Shown one piece after another: positions 8,383 to 17,694 of a stretch of 64,000 nt of DNA; the first letter of the stretch is position 1; each line of letters opens with the position of its first letter. Source of the DNA: Candidatus Melainabacteria bacterium (lineage in GTDB: Bacteria > Cyanobacteriota > Vampirovibrionia > Obscuribacterales > Obscuribacteraceae); NCBI GenBank assembly GCA_003151275.1, contig PLXC01000086.1:28514-92513 (forward strand). The letters are read 5' to 3'. Below the pieces are notes generated by a model. The model was not told the origin of the DNA. It saw nothing but the letters and a program-made list of their open reading frames with translations, and made no database searches. Position numbers and translations under genes: made by a program.

Positions 8383-10329
8383 CTAGATTTTGAGAGCGCC
8401 TTTTAGCCAGCCCCAGAAGCTTTGGGACTTGCCCATTAAGTCGTTTACTTGGAAATTTGGTGCGCTTTGTTGTTGCTGTTCTGGTTTTGCTGTGACGGCG
8501 GACTGTCCTTGCTCATTTTGTTTGGGCATCAATTTGGCCAGAAGAGATAAGTTGTACAACAAATCGTCAGGCGTCAAAATATCGGGACGGCGCTGTTTCA
8601 CTACCTCTTGGGCATCACGAGGAAGGTAGATCGTTCTGCGCACCGTCTGCCCATCTGAAAGAAATAACGTCGCTTCGCCGCTTTCTTCCGAGAACATAAA
8701 TGCCTCGCCCTCTTTAAGCGTACCAGTGCCGTGGTCGGCTAAATAACGTAGTCTAACGGACCATGGATCGTCACTGTTCGGCGCGATTTGCGGCTTATTG
8801 TCTTTAGGTTCTTCAAGACTGAGGTTGGTGTGAGAGTCATTGGTTACCGAAGTGGTGCTGGCGCCAAGAGTGTTGAATAAGCTCGAACTCGCCATTGGCA
8901 GGTTTGGTATTTGGAACGCAGTTTTTCCAGCCGATGAGATCACCGCAGTGGCCAAAGCTGCTACCTTTTCGATCATTGCCTTGGGTTCATCAGGCTTCTG
9001 GAATGTTTCAACTTGAGCTGGTATTTCAGAAGCTTGTTCGACTTTTAAAGCTGCGGCACCATTGGCAGTTGCAGACTCGACCGCAGGCGGAACCGTCTGA
9101 ACCGCAGGCTGATCATCAAGCACCGTCAACCAGCGCGAAAGCCAAGGCTTCTTGCTACGCTTTTGGCGCTTTTTCGCACTGACTTTTGGGTCTGATGTTT
9201 GTTCTTGTGTTGCTTCTGCTGGTGGTGATTTGGGAAGCTGTGAGACCTCAGTGTTCGTGTTGTTCTCAACCTTTTCTTCGACCGCTTTGGTTGAGGGCCA
9301 GAACAAATGCAACGGGTTTGGAATGTGTAATCCAAACGATGAATCAGCAATTTCTTTGTTCGCTTCTGGCTCCGCTATTCGGACAGCGTCTGTCTTTTTC
9401 GCATCCAGCTGCGGAAGGTTGTTTGAGTCCGCTTTGCCTTTTACTTTTAAATTGGCAGCCGTCAATTTCTGTTCTGGTTTGGTCGCGGATTTGAACGGCT
9501 GCTTAGAAGATGAAGTACTCTTTCGGGCAGCGATCTTTCCAATTTCTTTGGTGATACTTTCTGGCAGCAGCGAGTGCAGAGACTGAAGAACCGTTGGCAA
9601 AGGCAATTGCTCTTGCTCTTGCTTTTCACCAGCAGTGGTGCCAAGCGAGATACCCAGCGACTGGCCCAGTTGCTGCATGGCAGCGCCGATGTTGCCTTGC
9701 TGAATCTGTAAGGTGGCAAGCAACATGCGACCTTCTTGATAGTTTGGTTTAGCGGCTAGGGCCTGTTCAAGTGATGATTGGGCAAGCTTCAGATAGCCAC
9801 GCTCTCGAAAAATCAAGGCTTGTTCGTAGAACGCTTTGACGAGGCGGGGATTCTGTTGGGTTGCTTTTAAAAATTCAACGAGAGCAGACGATTTATCGCC
9901 GTTCTGTTTAAAATACAACGCTTTTTGATAATGGCTGCTTGGATATGCCGCTTGAACCATTTTCTTTGCTACCCGTCGCTTCAATTTGAGCTGCAAGCGT
10001 GAGGGCAGCACCATTGGCGGTGCCAAAGGAAATGGACCTGGACCCAAAGCAATTGCCTTTTTATCCGAGGATAGTCTATCCGAGGAGGGCCTATGCACAC
10101 TAGTGGGGTCTGTGCACACTAGTGGGGTCTGTGCACACGAGTGGGGTCTATGCAGCAAGCTGCCCGACTCCGCAAGCTGCCCGACTCCGCAAGCTGCCCG
10201 ACTCCGCAAGCTGCTCGACTTACGAGGCGATGGAGGCGGGGCGCCGTTTTCCTGGGCCAAACTAAGTGAGCCTATCAATGCGCACGATGTGGCTATAAGT
10301 GTATATGCAACCGGCCTATTCAACGTCAA
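8383..10329 (-). CDS. Secreted TPR-repeat protein carrying an inserted repeat element
   Basis: The 648-residue protein starts at TTG with a signal peptide (MTLNRPVAYTLIATSCALIG...). Three TPR-like helical repeats span roughly residues 130-235 (YQKALYFKQNGDKSSALVEF, VKAFYEQALIFRERGYLKLA, and a third). A long Ser/Lys/Gln-rich region follows, then a compact C-terminal domain (WSVRLRYLADHGTGTLKEGE, ATLFLSDGQTVRRTIYLPRD). Residues about 35-90 (RSRAACGVGQLAESGSLLHR and on) are not TPR-like: they are the translation of the tandem repeat at 10062-10222, which keeps the frame open. The function is unknown, probably as an envelope scaffold. The downstream strand ends convergently with the hydrolase operon. 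Confidence 0.75.
   Translation of the reverse strand: MTLNRPVAYTLIATSCALIGSLSLAQENGAPPPSPRKSSSLRSRAACGVGQLAESGSLLHRPHSCAQTPLVCTDPTSVHRPSSDRLSSDKKAIALGPGPFPLAPPMVLPSRLQLKLKRRVAKKMVQAAYPSSHYQKALYFKQNGDKSSALVEFLKATQQNPRLVKAFYEQALIFRERGYLKLAQSSLEQALAAKPNYQEGRMLLATLQIQQGNIGAAMQQLGQSLGISLGTTAGEKQEQEQLPLPTVLQSLHSLLPESITKEIGKIAARKSTSSSKQPFKSATKPEQKLTAANLKVKGKADSNNLPQLDAKKTDAVRIAEPEANKEIADSSFGLHIPNPLHLFWPSTKAVEEKVENNTNTEVSQLPKSPPAEATQEQTSDPKVSAKKRQKRSKKPWLSRWLTVLDDQPAVQTVPPAVESATANGAAALKVEQASEIPAQVETFQKPDEPKAMIEKVAALATAVISSAGKTAFQIPNLPMASSSLFNTLGASTTSVTNDSHTNLSLEEPKDNKPQIAPNSDDPWSVRLRYLADHGTGTLKEGEAFMFSEESGEATLFLSDGQTVRRTIYLPRDAQEVVKQRRPDILTPDDLLYNLSLLAKLMPKQNEQGQSAVTAKPEQQQQSAPNFQVNDLMGKSQSFWGWLKGALKI
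10062..10222 (+). repeat. Modular dispersed repeat, long copy (A), inside a coding sequence
   Basis: The element begins TTATCCGAGGATAGTCT. It then holds three tandem 19-bp units (GCACACTAGTGGGGTCTGT and variants, 10095-10151), the triplet GCA, and four 17-bp units (GCAAGCTGCCCGACTCC, 10155-10222). The last unit ends CTGCTCGACTTA. The copy at 21952-22044 has one 19-mer and three 17-mers in the same order and the same ending. It lies in the TPR gene on the opposite strand, and the frame stays open through it. Confidence 0.85.
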
Positions 10330-10424
10330 TCCCGCATGATTGGTAATTCTCAGGGTCTAAAGAGACGAATGAGCAACTCCAAACTAACGCAATCCAGGTC
10401 CATTTTCAAGCGGACACTTTCAAG

Positions 10425-10910
10425 TTACGACTTGATGAAGCATCTCTCTAATTTTCTGAAGAAGAGAATCCAAGCAGGCTCGTTCATCGTCTTTAGAGGC
10501 CAAACCAGAACAGTTTTCATGCCGGCGCGCTGTCCACCCCAGACATCCGTCAGTGGTCGATCGCCAATTACAGCAACTTGATCGGCGCGCAATTGAAACA
10601 TTTCAAGCACTTGTAGAAACAGCTTAGTACTTGGTTTTGCCGCCCGTCCCAGCACAGTCATATTGAGGTGCTCTTGTACCTGTTTTATATATGGATCCGA
10701 CTTGTTGTTGCTGACGACGGCAAGTTGAAAGCGATTCCTGGCAAGTTCTAACCATGTCGCGGTCTCGGCGGTAATTTTGCCTGAGCGTGGCGCCATTATC
10801 GTGCTGTCGAGATCGAAAATTATGCCTTTGATGCCGTCTCTTGCTAACATGTCGAGATCGATATCTGTTACATCACCATCAATGAGATAGGTTGGACGGA
10901 TGACTACCAT
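10425..10910 (-). CDS. YqeG-family HAD phosphatase
   Basis: This protein of about 161 residues is of the HAD superfamily, subfamily IIIA, YqeG type. Motif I GIIFDLDSTIM holds the two catalytic aspartates, motif II AVVSNNKSD carries the Ser/Asn step, and motif IV VIGDRPLTDVWGGQRAGM gives the metal-binding Asp. The YqeG hallmark is the N-terminal RPTYLIDG... before a loop-short HAD core. Substrate unknown; the family is near-universal in cyanobacteria-related and Firmicute genomes. The start is uncertain: a GTG six codons upstream (10928) is also in frame. It is divergent from uppS. Confidence 0.8.
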   Translation of the reverse strand: MVVIRPTYLIDGDVTDIDLDMLARDGIKGIIFDLDSTIMAPRSGKITAETATWLELARNRFQLAVVSNNKSDPYIKQVQEHLNMTVLGRAAKPSTKLFLQVLEMFQLRADQVAVIGDRPLTDVWGGQRAGMKTVLVWPLKTMNEPAWILFFRKLERCFIKS

Positions 10911-11134
10911 AAATCCAAGAATATTCACCTAAGCCAATTCTGTCCATAGCAGAGTTGTTGATCAACTTGTCGCTAAGGTTCGTTTTAAGTCTGCTCAAGC
11001 TTTGAAACCTAGGCGAAAGCGGCGCTTTCATCTAAGTAAGGAATTCTTTATATGGCATTATTTGAAACAGTCTGTTCATTAGACCAAGCGTCGGCTCTCC
11101 AAGCCGGTTACAATGAGTTCGAACACTAGTCACG

Positions 11135-11911
11135 ATGGACAAGAGCTTGGCTAAGGCGCCATCAAAACAGAAAGTCGATAATAAACCGATCGTCGAGAAT
11201 GCTCGCGAAGGCGCCGCCTTACCGCTTGAGCATGTTGCCATTATCATGGACGGCAATCGGCGTTGGGCCGCAGATCGTAGCCAACCCCGAATGATGGGTC
11301 ACAAAGCTGGCGTCAAAACTTTGAAGCAGCTCGTAAGACATGTTGGGCGCCTGCGTTTGAAATTTCTAACTGTGTACGCGTTCTCCAGTGAGAATTGGCA
11401 GCGCAGCAAGGAAGAAGTCGGTTTTCTGCTTGACCTCTTCCAAAATGTGCTCATGACCGAATTGGAAGAGCTCGCTGAGAACGACGTCAAGCTCACTTTT
11501 CTTGGTGACTTGGCTCAATTGCCGGAAAGTCTGCAAACTTCCATGCGCCGAGCCATGGACAAAACCCGTGCTAACACCGGGCTAGCGTTGCAGGTAGCAA
11601 TTAATTATGGCTCCCGCCTAGAGATTACCGAAGCTGTGAAAAAGATTGCTGCTGAGGTTGTGGCTGGAAGAATTCAAGTTGAGCAAATTACAGACGATCT
11701 GATTAGCTCTTTCTTGTACACGAATGGAATGCCGGATCCCTCCCTCTTAATCCGAACCGGCGGCGAAATGCGCCTTTCGAATTATCTGCTCTGGCAGTCC
11801 GCCTACACTGAACTTTATGTGACACCAACTCTTTGGCCGGATTTCACACCAGAAGAGTTCGACAAAGCGATAGTGGAATTCTGTTCCCGCCAACGCCGCT
11901 GGGGCACCTAA
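11135..11911 (+). CDS. uppS: Isoprenyl transferase / undecaprenyl diphosphate synthase
   Basis: The 258-residue cis-prenyltransferase condenses isopentenyl diphosphate onto a farnesyl-type primer. It makes the C55 carrier lipid used for peptidoglycan and O-polysaccharide. Conserved elements are AIIMDGNRRWA with the catalytic Asp near residue 39, GHKAGVKTLK, FLTVYAFSSENW, and the C-terminal DLLIRTGGE-type motif, here PSLLIRTGGEMRLSNYLLWQ. YTELYVTPTLWPDF follows it. An N-terminal tail of about 30 polar residues precedes the core. Length and all signatures are normal for the family. The SLH protein on the opposite strand ends 1 bp after this stop. Confidence 0.95.
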   Translation: MDKSLAKAPSKQKVDNKPIVENAREGAALPLEHVAIIMDGNRRWAADRSQPRMMGHKAGVKTLKQLVRHVGRLRLKFLTVYAFSSENWQRSKEEVGFLLDLFQNVLMTELEELAENDVKLTFLGDLAQLPESLQTSMRRAMDKTRANTGLALQVAINYGSRLEITEAVKKIAAEVVAGRIQVEQITDDLISSFLYTNGMPDPSLLIRTGGEMRLSNYLLWQSAYTELYVTPTLWPDFTPEEFDKAIVEFCSRQRRWGT

Positions 11912-11912
11912 C

Positions 11913-13688
11913 TTATTGCTGCTGTTGCTGGGGAGGATAATAGCCGTTTGGCGGCTGTTGAGCTGGATATGCTTGGGGCGGATAACCTTGCTGAGGTGGT
12001 GCGTATCCCTGGGGATAGCCGCCATATTGCGGCGGGTAAGGCTGTCCATATGCTGGTGGCGCTGCTCCTGTAACCTGCATAGACGCGTCTAATTGCACAG
12101 GCAAAGGGGATCCTGCCTTGATCTTGATCTCCGCGCCTTTTCGCACTCCAGCCCCAACCAATCCCACGCCGCCACCAAGAGCGGTGCCGAAAACGGCTCC
12201 CATTCCAGTCGATCTTCCCACTTGTCCACGCCCCGTGGCTCCCACAATCGCACCAAGAGCGGTGCCCAGTGCAGCGCCTCCGCCGGCGCCAACACCTGTG
12301 GTGAGTAAGCTCTTGCCGACTCGACCGGCAGTCGTGCCACCGGTAAGGTGCAGCTGATTTTCGTCGATCGAAGCGTTGAGAGGAACTTTTCTTCCGTCAG
12401 GAGTTTCAACCGAGGTGAATTTGATATCGATTTTGCCATTGGCACCAAACTTGAAACGCTTCGCCGAAATCACGTTCGTAACACTTCCTAACACCCTACT
12501 GCCGGCGGGTATTACTTCAACTCCGCCGGACAAAATAGGTGATGCTAAGGTTCCCTCAACTGGTTCGCCTACTACTGTCGTTTCAGAATCAAGACTGTTT
12601 TTCAATGCCGCCTGGAATTTTGTTCCGGCGTCCACCGTTGATACTCGGCCTTGCAAGGCACCGCCTGGTGGCGGATATGGTGCCTGCTGCGCATAACCAC
12701 CTTGCAGCGGTGGATAGCCTTGGTTCGGCTGCACATAAGCGCCGGCTTGATACGGTTGTTGTGGATATTGTGGTTGGTACTGAGGCGGCGGTTGTTGAAA
12801 CGGCGGCGGTGGTGGGGCGTATATTGGCACGTTGGGAGAGGTCTGTTCGATGACGCGTCCTTGATACTGCTGCGGTGGATAGCCGTAACCTTGACCCTGC
12901 ATTGGTGCGCCTGGTGCACCATAGACCGGAGGTGGGGATCCATAAGGTTGCGCATAGCCTGCTTGAGGTCCAGGTGGTGCCCCTGAAGCCAGAGGCGCTC
13001 CGTTGCCCGGCGGCGCGGATGCCGCCGCAGTCGCTTCATCCGTTGTGTCTTTAATTGTCTGATGCGTAACGTATTGGTTCAACCGATAGAGCAATGCCGC
13101 CGTGTCGCCGCGAGAGCAAATCTTGGTCGCTTCAAGCAGTTTAGGGTTTTGACCAATCACTATTTTCGCGATCGTCGCTTGGGCGACGCCAACTTTTGCC
13201 CATTCCGGGATTTTGCTTTTGTCTGTGTAATTCAGCAGAGCTTTTTCGACTGCCGCTTTATCCGGAGTCGGCGCATTGAGCGTGCGAGCGATGATTGAAA
13301 TTACTTCTGCCTTTTGGATCAATTGATTCGGTCTAAAGCCATCGGCATAACCCGATATGTAGTTATTCTGGCGAATGATTTCAACTGGCTTGTAGCACCA
13401 GTCAGTCGTCTTCACATCGGCAAAACTAGGCTTCGAGGAAACTGGCTGCGAATCTAATCCCAGCACTTTGACGAGCCAGTAAGCAAACACTGCTCGGGTC
13501 ACCGGTTGACCAGGCAAAAACTTTCCATCGGGCTCGGCACCGATCACACCTTGATCCGATAGCATGTTGATATATTTTTCTGACCAAAATCCGCTCACAT
13601 CAATGAATCGCGCCGCGAAAGAGGCTTGGGCGATGAAAGAGCAACAAATAGCTGCGCACAACGTTTTAGTTAGTGAGTGTGGACGCAT
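11913..13688 (-). CDS. SLH-domain envelope protein with Pro/Gln/Tyr-rich linker
   Basis: The 591-residue secreted protein has a signal peptide (SLTKTLCAAICCSFIAQASFA). Three SLH-type repeats follow: FIDVSGFWSEKYINMLSDQG, SFADVKTTDWCYKPVEIIRQ and YTDKSKIPEWAKVGVAQATI. Next is a linker of about 150 residues of Pro/Gln/Tyr/Gly (residues about 220-355). The C-terminal domain (GTKFQAALKNSLDSETTVVG ... VIPAGSRVLGSVTNV ... glycine-zipper-like AALGTALGAIVGA) resembles the protein at 61784-62605. SLH domains bind peptidoglycan-linked polymers in cyanobacteria-like envelopes, so an envelope-tethering role is likely. The C-terminal domain has an unknown role. A GC-rich inverted repeat CTCGCGC/GCGCGAG lies just upstream of the start. 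Confidence 0.82.
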   Translation of the reverse strand: MRPHSLTKTLCAAICCSFIAQASFAARFIDVSGFWSEKYINMLSDQGVIGAEPDGKFLPGQPVTRAVFAYWLVKVLGLDSQPVSSKPSFADVKTTDWCYKPVEIIRQNNYISGYADGFRPNQLIQKAEVISIIARTLNAPTPDKAAVEKALLNYTDKSKIPEWAKVGVAQATIAKIVIGQNPKLLEATKICSRGDTAALLYRLNQYVTHQTIKDTTDEATAAASAPPGNGAPLASGAPPGPQAGYAQPYGSPPPVYGAPGAPMQGQGYGYPPQQYQGRVIEQTSPNVPIYAPPPPPFQQPPPQYQPQYPQQPYQAGAYVQPNQGYPPLQGGYAQQAPYPPPGGALQGRVSTVDAGTKFQAALKNSLDSETTVVGEPVEGTLASPILSGGVEVIPAGSRVLGSVTNVISAKRFKFGANGKIDIKFTSVETPDGRKVPLNASIDENQLHLTGGTTAGRVGKSLLTTGVGAGGGAALGTALGAIVGATGRGQVGRSTGMGAVFGTALGGGVGLVGAGVRKGAEIKIKAGSPLPVQLDASMQVTGAAPPAYGQPYPPQYGGYPQGYAPPQQGYPPQAYPAQQPPNGYYPPQQQQQ

Positions 13689-13798
13689 TGAGCAATTCTC
13701 TCAGATCTCGCGCTCGCGCGACGGCAGGCGCGAGGCAAGTACTATATACCCATAATGGATAAAGCCCGCAGCTTGCCGGTCGTTTCTTTGAGCTTAAC

Positions 13799-14164
13799 CT
13801 AAACCATCTTGGACAGCGATTTGCCTTGTTCTTCTACTGAGCGAATTAAGCCTTCTAAGTTGATGCGCTGACCTTTTGCGGTGAGCACGACAAGGAAATG
13901 TCCATTCGCTTCGTAAAAGTGCAGAATTCCTTGGTCCGTCAGCAGTGTCATTTGCACCAGGTTGCCACGGTTCATTCTCTGGATGGAGACATCATTGTTT
14001 GAAAACAAAGTCGCACTCAGGGCTCCGATCATGTGGACGTCGACTTCAGGGGGCAATGACGACGAAACCACAGTGCCGTCTCTGGCCACTAACAGGCAAC
14101 CGAGGATTCCATGCTTGCCGTTTAGTGAGGATAGAAGAGCCTGTATTTGTGCGGCATCTGACAT
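13799..14164 (-). CDS. Roadblock/LC7-domain protein
   Basis: The 121-residue protein starts at ATG 14164 (MSDAAQIQALLSSL). An upstream in-frame TTG is possible, but the GGGAG ribosome binding site lies nearer the ATG. The whole protein fits one Roadblock/LC7 domain: an N-terminal helix, the strand GILGCLLVARDGTVVSSSLP, a second helix with SATLFSNNDVSIQ, and strands VQMTLLTDQGILHFYEANGH and FLVVLTAKGQ. In bacteria these proteins act as regulators of small GTPases such as MglA. No GTPase gene is adjacent here, so its partner is unknown. Confidence 0.78.
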   Translation of the reverse strand: MSDAAQIQALLSSLNGKHGILGCLLVARDGTVVSSSLPPEVDVHMIGALSATLFSNNDVSIQRMNRGNLVQMTLLTDQGILHFYEANGHFLVVLTAKGQRINLEGLIRSVEEQGKSLSKMV

Positions 14165-14220
14165 GTAATTAAGTTCTCCCTGAAACAACGTTTACCGTTG
14201 CAATTATTAGCTGCCTAATT

Positions 14221-14868
14221 CTAAGGCTTTACGTCCTTGCCTTTGATTTCAACTTCAGTATCGCCTGCCTTCTTCTCTTTTTCCTTGTCTTTTTCTTTTT
14301 CTTCAGCGATCTTCTTGTCTTCCGGGGCAGCTTTCAATAGTTTTAGGCGCAGCACATCAACCCAGGGCTCATCCAGGGCAGTGTTGAATACTTTGCCCGT
14401 GATCTCAAGTTGATCGCCGTCTTTTAGCTTGGCTAACAGTGTGTTTTCGGCATCTTTCTCTTTCGGAATAGCCATAGCAAGCTTCAGTTCAGAAAGTGGA
14501 ATGTGGCTGTTGTCTTTCAAAACCAGGAATGACAAGTGCGTCTTGGCTGGTCTCAGAGCTGGTTTGTAATCAAGCGCCAGACTGCTGAAGGCGAAAAAAT
14601 TAGCGACGAACTTGACGTTCTTATTTAAGTAATCATGCGGCTTGTCAACGAGCTGCTCAGCGTTGACGTTCTGTACGTTTTCGATCACTGGCTCAGGTGT
14701 CGGCTTGGCAGCTTTCTCGGCAGCCTTCTCAACTGGTTTCTCTGCCGGCTTCGTCGTGGTTGGTTTTGTTGTTGCAGCGGGGGCAGCATGGAGCGGTCGA
14801 ACCCCGACAGAACCAAGCGCCATGATCGCCACTGCGATCGTTGCTGTTCGAAAAGTAATTTTGTTCAT
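14221..14868 (-). CDS. Secreted protein of unknown function with charged tail
   Basis: About 215 residues if started at the ATG that begins a good signal peptide (MNKITFRTATIAVAIMALGS ... LHAAPA). An in-frame upstream ATG at 14952 would put 28 polar residues before it. After a Pro/Thr/Lys/Glu-rich linker comes a compact domain (NVNAEQLVDKPHDYLNKNVK, VKFVANFFAFSSLALDYK, DGDQLEITGKVFNTALDEPW). Its strand pattern is reminiscent of an OB fold of the kind that follows a DGDxVxVxGxV motif. The C-terminus is almost purely Lys/Glu. I do not recognise the family; a periplasmic role is inferred from the signal peptide. Confidence 0.65.
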   Translation of the reverse strand: MNKITFRTATIAVAIMALGSVGVRPLHAAPAATTKPTTTKPAEKPVEKAAEKAAKPTPEPVIENVQNVNAEQLVDKPHDYLNKNVKFVANFFAFSSLALDYKPALRPAKTHLSFLVLKDNSHIPLSELKLAMAIPKEKDAENTLLAKLKDGDQLEITGKVFNTALDEPWVDVLRLKLLKAAPEDKKIAEEKEKDKEKEKKAGDTEVEIKGKDVKP

Positions 14869-15071
14869 ATTTAAATGCCGTAAATAAATGCCTGAGCCAT
14901 CTTTAATCATCAACTTGTTGATCTGCCTCATTGATATGTCTGAACCTCCCATATTACCAGAAGCTTATTATCGAAGCCGGGTTTCAGACTGTAATATTGA
15001 GCCTTGTGTCTGAGTCTGTCTTCGCTTGAAGCAGAGGGCGCTAGAAGTTTCAAGTAGAGGACCCTTAAGAC

Positions 15072-17681
15072 GTGCAAGACGAGTCTGCAGCCAGCGCGCA
15101 GCTTTCGCCCTTAATGCGCCAATATTGGGATATCAAGTCTCAAAACCCTGACGCGCTTTTGTTTTTCAGGGTGGGCGATTTTTATGAGATGTTCGATACA
15201 GACGCTCATGTCGCCTCTCGCGAGCTGGACATTACCCTGACCAGTCGTCCAGAGCCGACTTATCCCAACGGGCGCATGCCGATGGCCGGTGTGCCGGCCC
15301 GAGCAGCGGATTTGTATTTAGGCAGATTGGTTGCAAAGGGCTACTCTGTGGCTATCTGTGATCAAGTCGGCGTCGTCGGCGCCGAAAAGGGGCCAGTTGA
15401 AAGACAGGTGACTCGCATCTTGACACCAGGGACGGTGCTAGAGTCTCATCTGCTTCCCCAACGCGAAAACAACTATTTGCTTGCAATTGTGCGCGGCGGC
15501 AATCTCTGGGGATTGGCTTGTGTCGACGCTTCTTGCGGGGAATTTTTTGTTACCCAGTTAACTGAAGAACAATTGGTCTTGGAAGTAGGCAGGCTCGAAC
15601 CAAAGGAAATTTTGGTGGCCAAGAAAATGGTCAAGCCCGGACCAAACGAAGTGATGCCCAAAGAAGTGCTTGATGTGCCAGACGCGCTGCTCGGTGCTTA
15701 TCGTTTCACTGGACGGCCAAGCATGTTCTTTCAATTTGAACCGGCGCAAAGGAGAATTTTGCAGACATTCGCAGTGGCCACATTAGAAGGATTTGGCTGC
15801 CAATCATTGCCTTTGGCTGTCAGTGCCGCAGGGGCCGTGCTTGAATATCTGGAAAAGACCCAAGCCGCACAGATGCCGAAGTTCGCCGGCATTTCGTCCT
15901 ACACGCTTGATGGCCATTTAACGCTGGATTCCAACACGCGCCGCAACCTCGAATTGACTGAAACTTCTCGCGACCGTGGTTTTGATGGAAGCTTGCTTTG
16001 GACTTTGGATCAAACACGCTCGGGCATGGGCAGTCGGATGCTAAGAAAGTGGCTGCTCAAGCCGCTCTTCTCGGTGCCTGCCATTTGGGAACGCCAGGAC
16101 GCGATTGCTGAACTTTCACGTCATGCAAGCAAACGGGAAGTTATCGGCAACGCGCTGGCCAAACTTTCAGACGTCGAGCGTTTATCTGTAAAGCTTTCCT
16201 CGGCCACAGTCTGTCCCCGTGACTTGATGGCAATACAGCTGTCAATCGAGGCGTTAGAGCCGATTAGCCACGCCGTCGCAGATTCCACCAATCCATATTT
16301 ACATTCACTACATGCGGTGCCGGCTAAATTGACCGAATTGGCACAAATGATTGCGCAAGCAATCGGCGAGGAGGCGCCGCGAGAATTAACCGACGGAGGC
16401 ATCTTCTGCACTGGATACAACGCGGAGATCGATGAGATTCGCGCCTTGCTTGGTGGTGGCAGGCAGTGGATTGAGGATTTCCAGAAGCTTGAACAAGACA
16501 GAACAGGCGTAAAAAGTTTGAAGGTGAACTTCAATCGGAATTTTGGCTATTTCATTGAAATAACCAACTCCAATAAAGGTTCGGTGCCGGCCGATTATAT
16601 TCGCAAGCAAACCCTGACAAATGCTGAGCGTTTCATCACGCCGGAACTAAAGGAATACGAAGCTAAAATTCTCAACGCTGAGAAAAATCAAAACGACGTC
16701 GAGTACAAATTGTTCCTGGAGTTCAGACAAAGTCTGGTCCAGTTTGGACCGGAACTTTTGCAGTTTGCTACCCGATTAGCCAGTCTGGATGCGCTTCTTT
16801 CCCTTGCACAAGTGGCCATTGAACGTCATTATGTTCGACCGACTGTGGACGATTCTTTAACCCTGGACATCAAGCAAGGTCGCCATCCAGTCTTGGAAAA
16901 AATCTTGCCGATGGGACGGTACGTGGCCAACGATACGCGCCTTGAAGGCGACAGTGAAGATCATCAAATGATCATTCTTACTGGTCCAAATATGTCTGGA
17001 AAATCGAGCCTATTGCGCCAGATCGCACATATCGTCATCCTCTCCCAAATGGGATCGTTTGTGCCTGCAGAGAAGGCGCATATTGGTGTTGTTGATCGGA
17101 TTTTCACCCGCATTGGTGCGGTGGATGATCTAACCCAAGGGCAGTCGACATTCCTTGTTGAAATGGCTGAAACGACACAATGCTGCCTATCTGCGACGCC
17201 GCGCTCTTTGATCCTTCTAGATGAGGTCGGTCGGGGCACAAGCACGTACGACGGTGTGGCGATTGCCTGGTCGGTAGCGGAGTATTTGGCGCGGGATGTT
17301 CGGTCCAGAACAGTTTTCGCCACTCACTATCATGAGCTCAATGGCTTGGCTAGCTTCTTTCCACAGATCGAAAATTATCAGGTGCTGGTGCGCGAATTGG
17401 ATGGACACGTGGAGTTTATCCGCTCTGTTGTGCCTGGTGGTGCCAGTCGAAGTTACGGAGTTCAAGTTGCTCGCATGGCTGGACTGCCTGCCAGTGTGAT
17501 CGACCGAGCTCAGTACATAATGGGTCAGATGGAAAAGAAAAGTGCCGCCGGAAAAATATTGGATGGTCCAAAGTTCCGCAATATTCCGATGGACGAAGTC
17601 ATGCAATTGTCGCTTTTCGAGGCAAAATCACGCCAGAAGGTGGATAATGTCGCTTTGATGAGTGGTGTAGAAGATCAGTAA
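15072..17681 (+). CDS. mutS: DNA mismatch repair protein MutS
   Basis: The 869-residue protein is of standard MutS1 length. The mismatch-binding N-terminal domain contains the signature DFYEMFDTDA (the F-x-E loop that contacts the mismatch, here FYEMF). The connector, lever and clamp domains follow. The ATPase domain has Walker A GPNMSGKSS near residues 638-646, STFLVEMAET, Walker B SLILLDEVGRGTSTYDG and the ATHYHEL signature. The C-terminal dimerisation helices close the protein. It recognises mismatches and recruits MutL. GTG is used as start, with GAGGACCC upstream. The TPR gene begins 13 nt after the stop, so the two may be cotranscribed. Confidence 0.97.
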   Translation: MQDESAASAQLSPLMRQYWDIKSQNPDALLFFRVGDFYEMFDTDAHVASRELDITLTSRPEPTYPNGRMPMAGVPARAADLYLGRLVAKGYSVAICDQVGVVGAEKGPVERQVTRILTPGTVLESHLLPQRENNYLLAIVRGGNLWGLACVDASCGEFFVTQLTEEQLVLEVGRLEPKEILVAKKMVKPGPNEVMPKEVLDVPDALLGAYRFTGRPSMFFQFEPAQRRILQTFAVATLEGFGCQSLPLAVSAAGAVLEYLEKTQAAQMPKFAGISSYTLDGHLTLDSNTRRNLELTETSRDRGFDGSLLWTLDQTRSGMGSRMLRKWLLKPLFSVPAIWERQDAIAELSRHASKREVIGNALAKLSDVERLSVKLSSATVCPRDLMAIQLSIEALEPISHAVADSTNPYLHSLHAVPAKLTELAQMIAQAIGEEAPRELTDGGIFCTGYNAEIDEIRALLGGGRQWIEDFQKLEQDRTGVKSLKVNFNRNFGYFIEITNSNKGSVPADYIRKQTLTNAERFITPELKEYEAKILNAEKNQNDVEYKLFLEFRQSLVQFGPELLQFATRLASLDALLSLAQVAIERHYVRPTVDDSLTLDIKQGRHPVLEKILPMGRYVANDTRLEGDSEDHQMIILTGPNMSGKSSLLRQIAHIVILSQMGSFVPAEKAHIGVVDRIFTRIGAVDDLTQGQSTFLVEMAETTQCCLSATPRSLILLDEVGRGTSTYDGVAIAWSVAEYLARDVRSRTVFATHYHELNGLASFFPQIENYQVLVRELDGHVEFIRSVVPGGASRSYGVQVARMAGLPASVIDRAQYIMGQMEKKSAAGKILDGPKFRNIPMDEVMQLSLFEAKSRQKVDNVALMSGVEDQ

Positions 17682-17694
17682 TGCCGAGGAATAG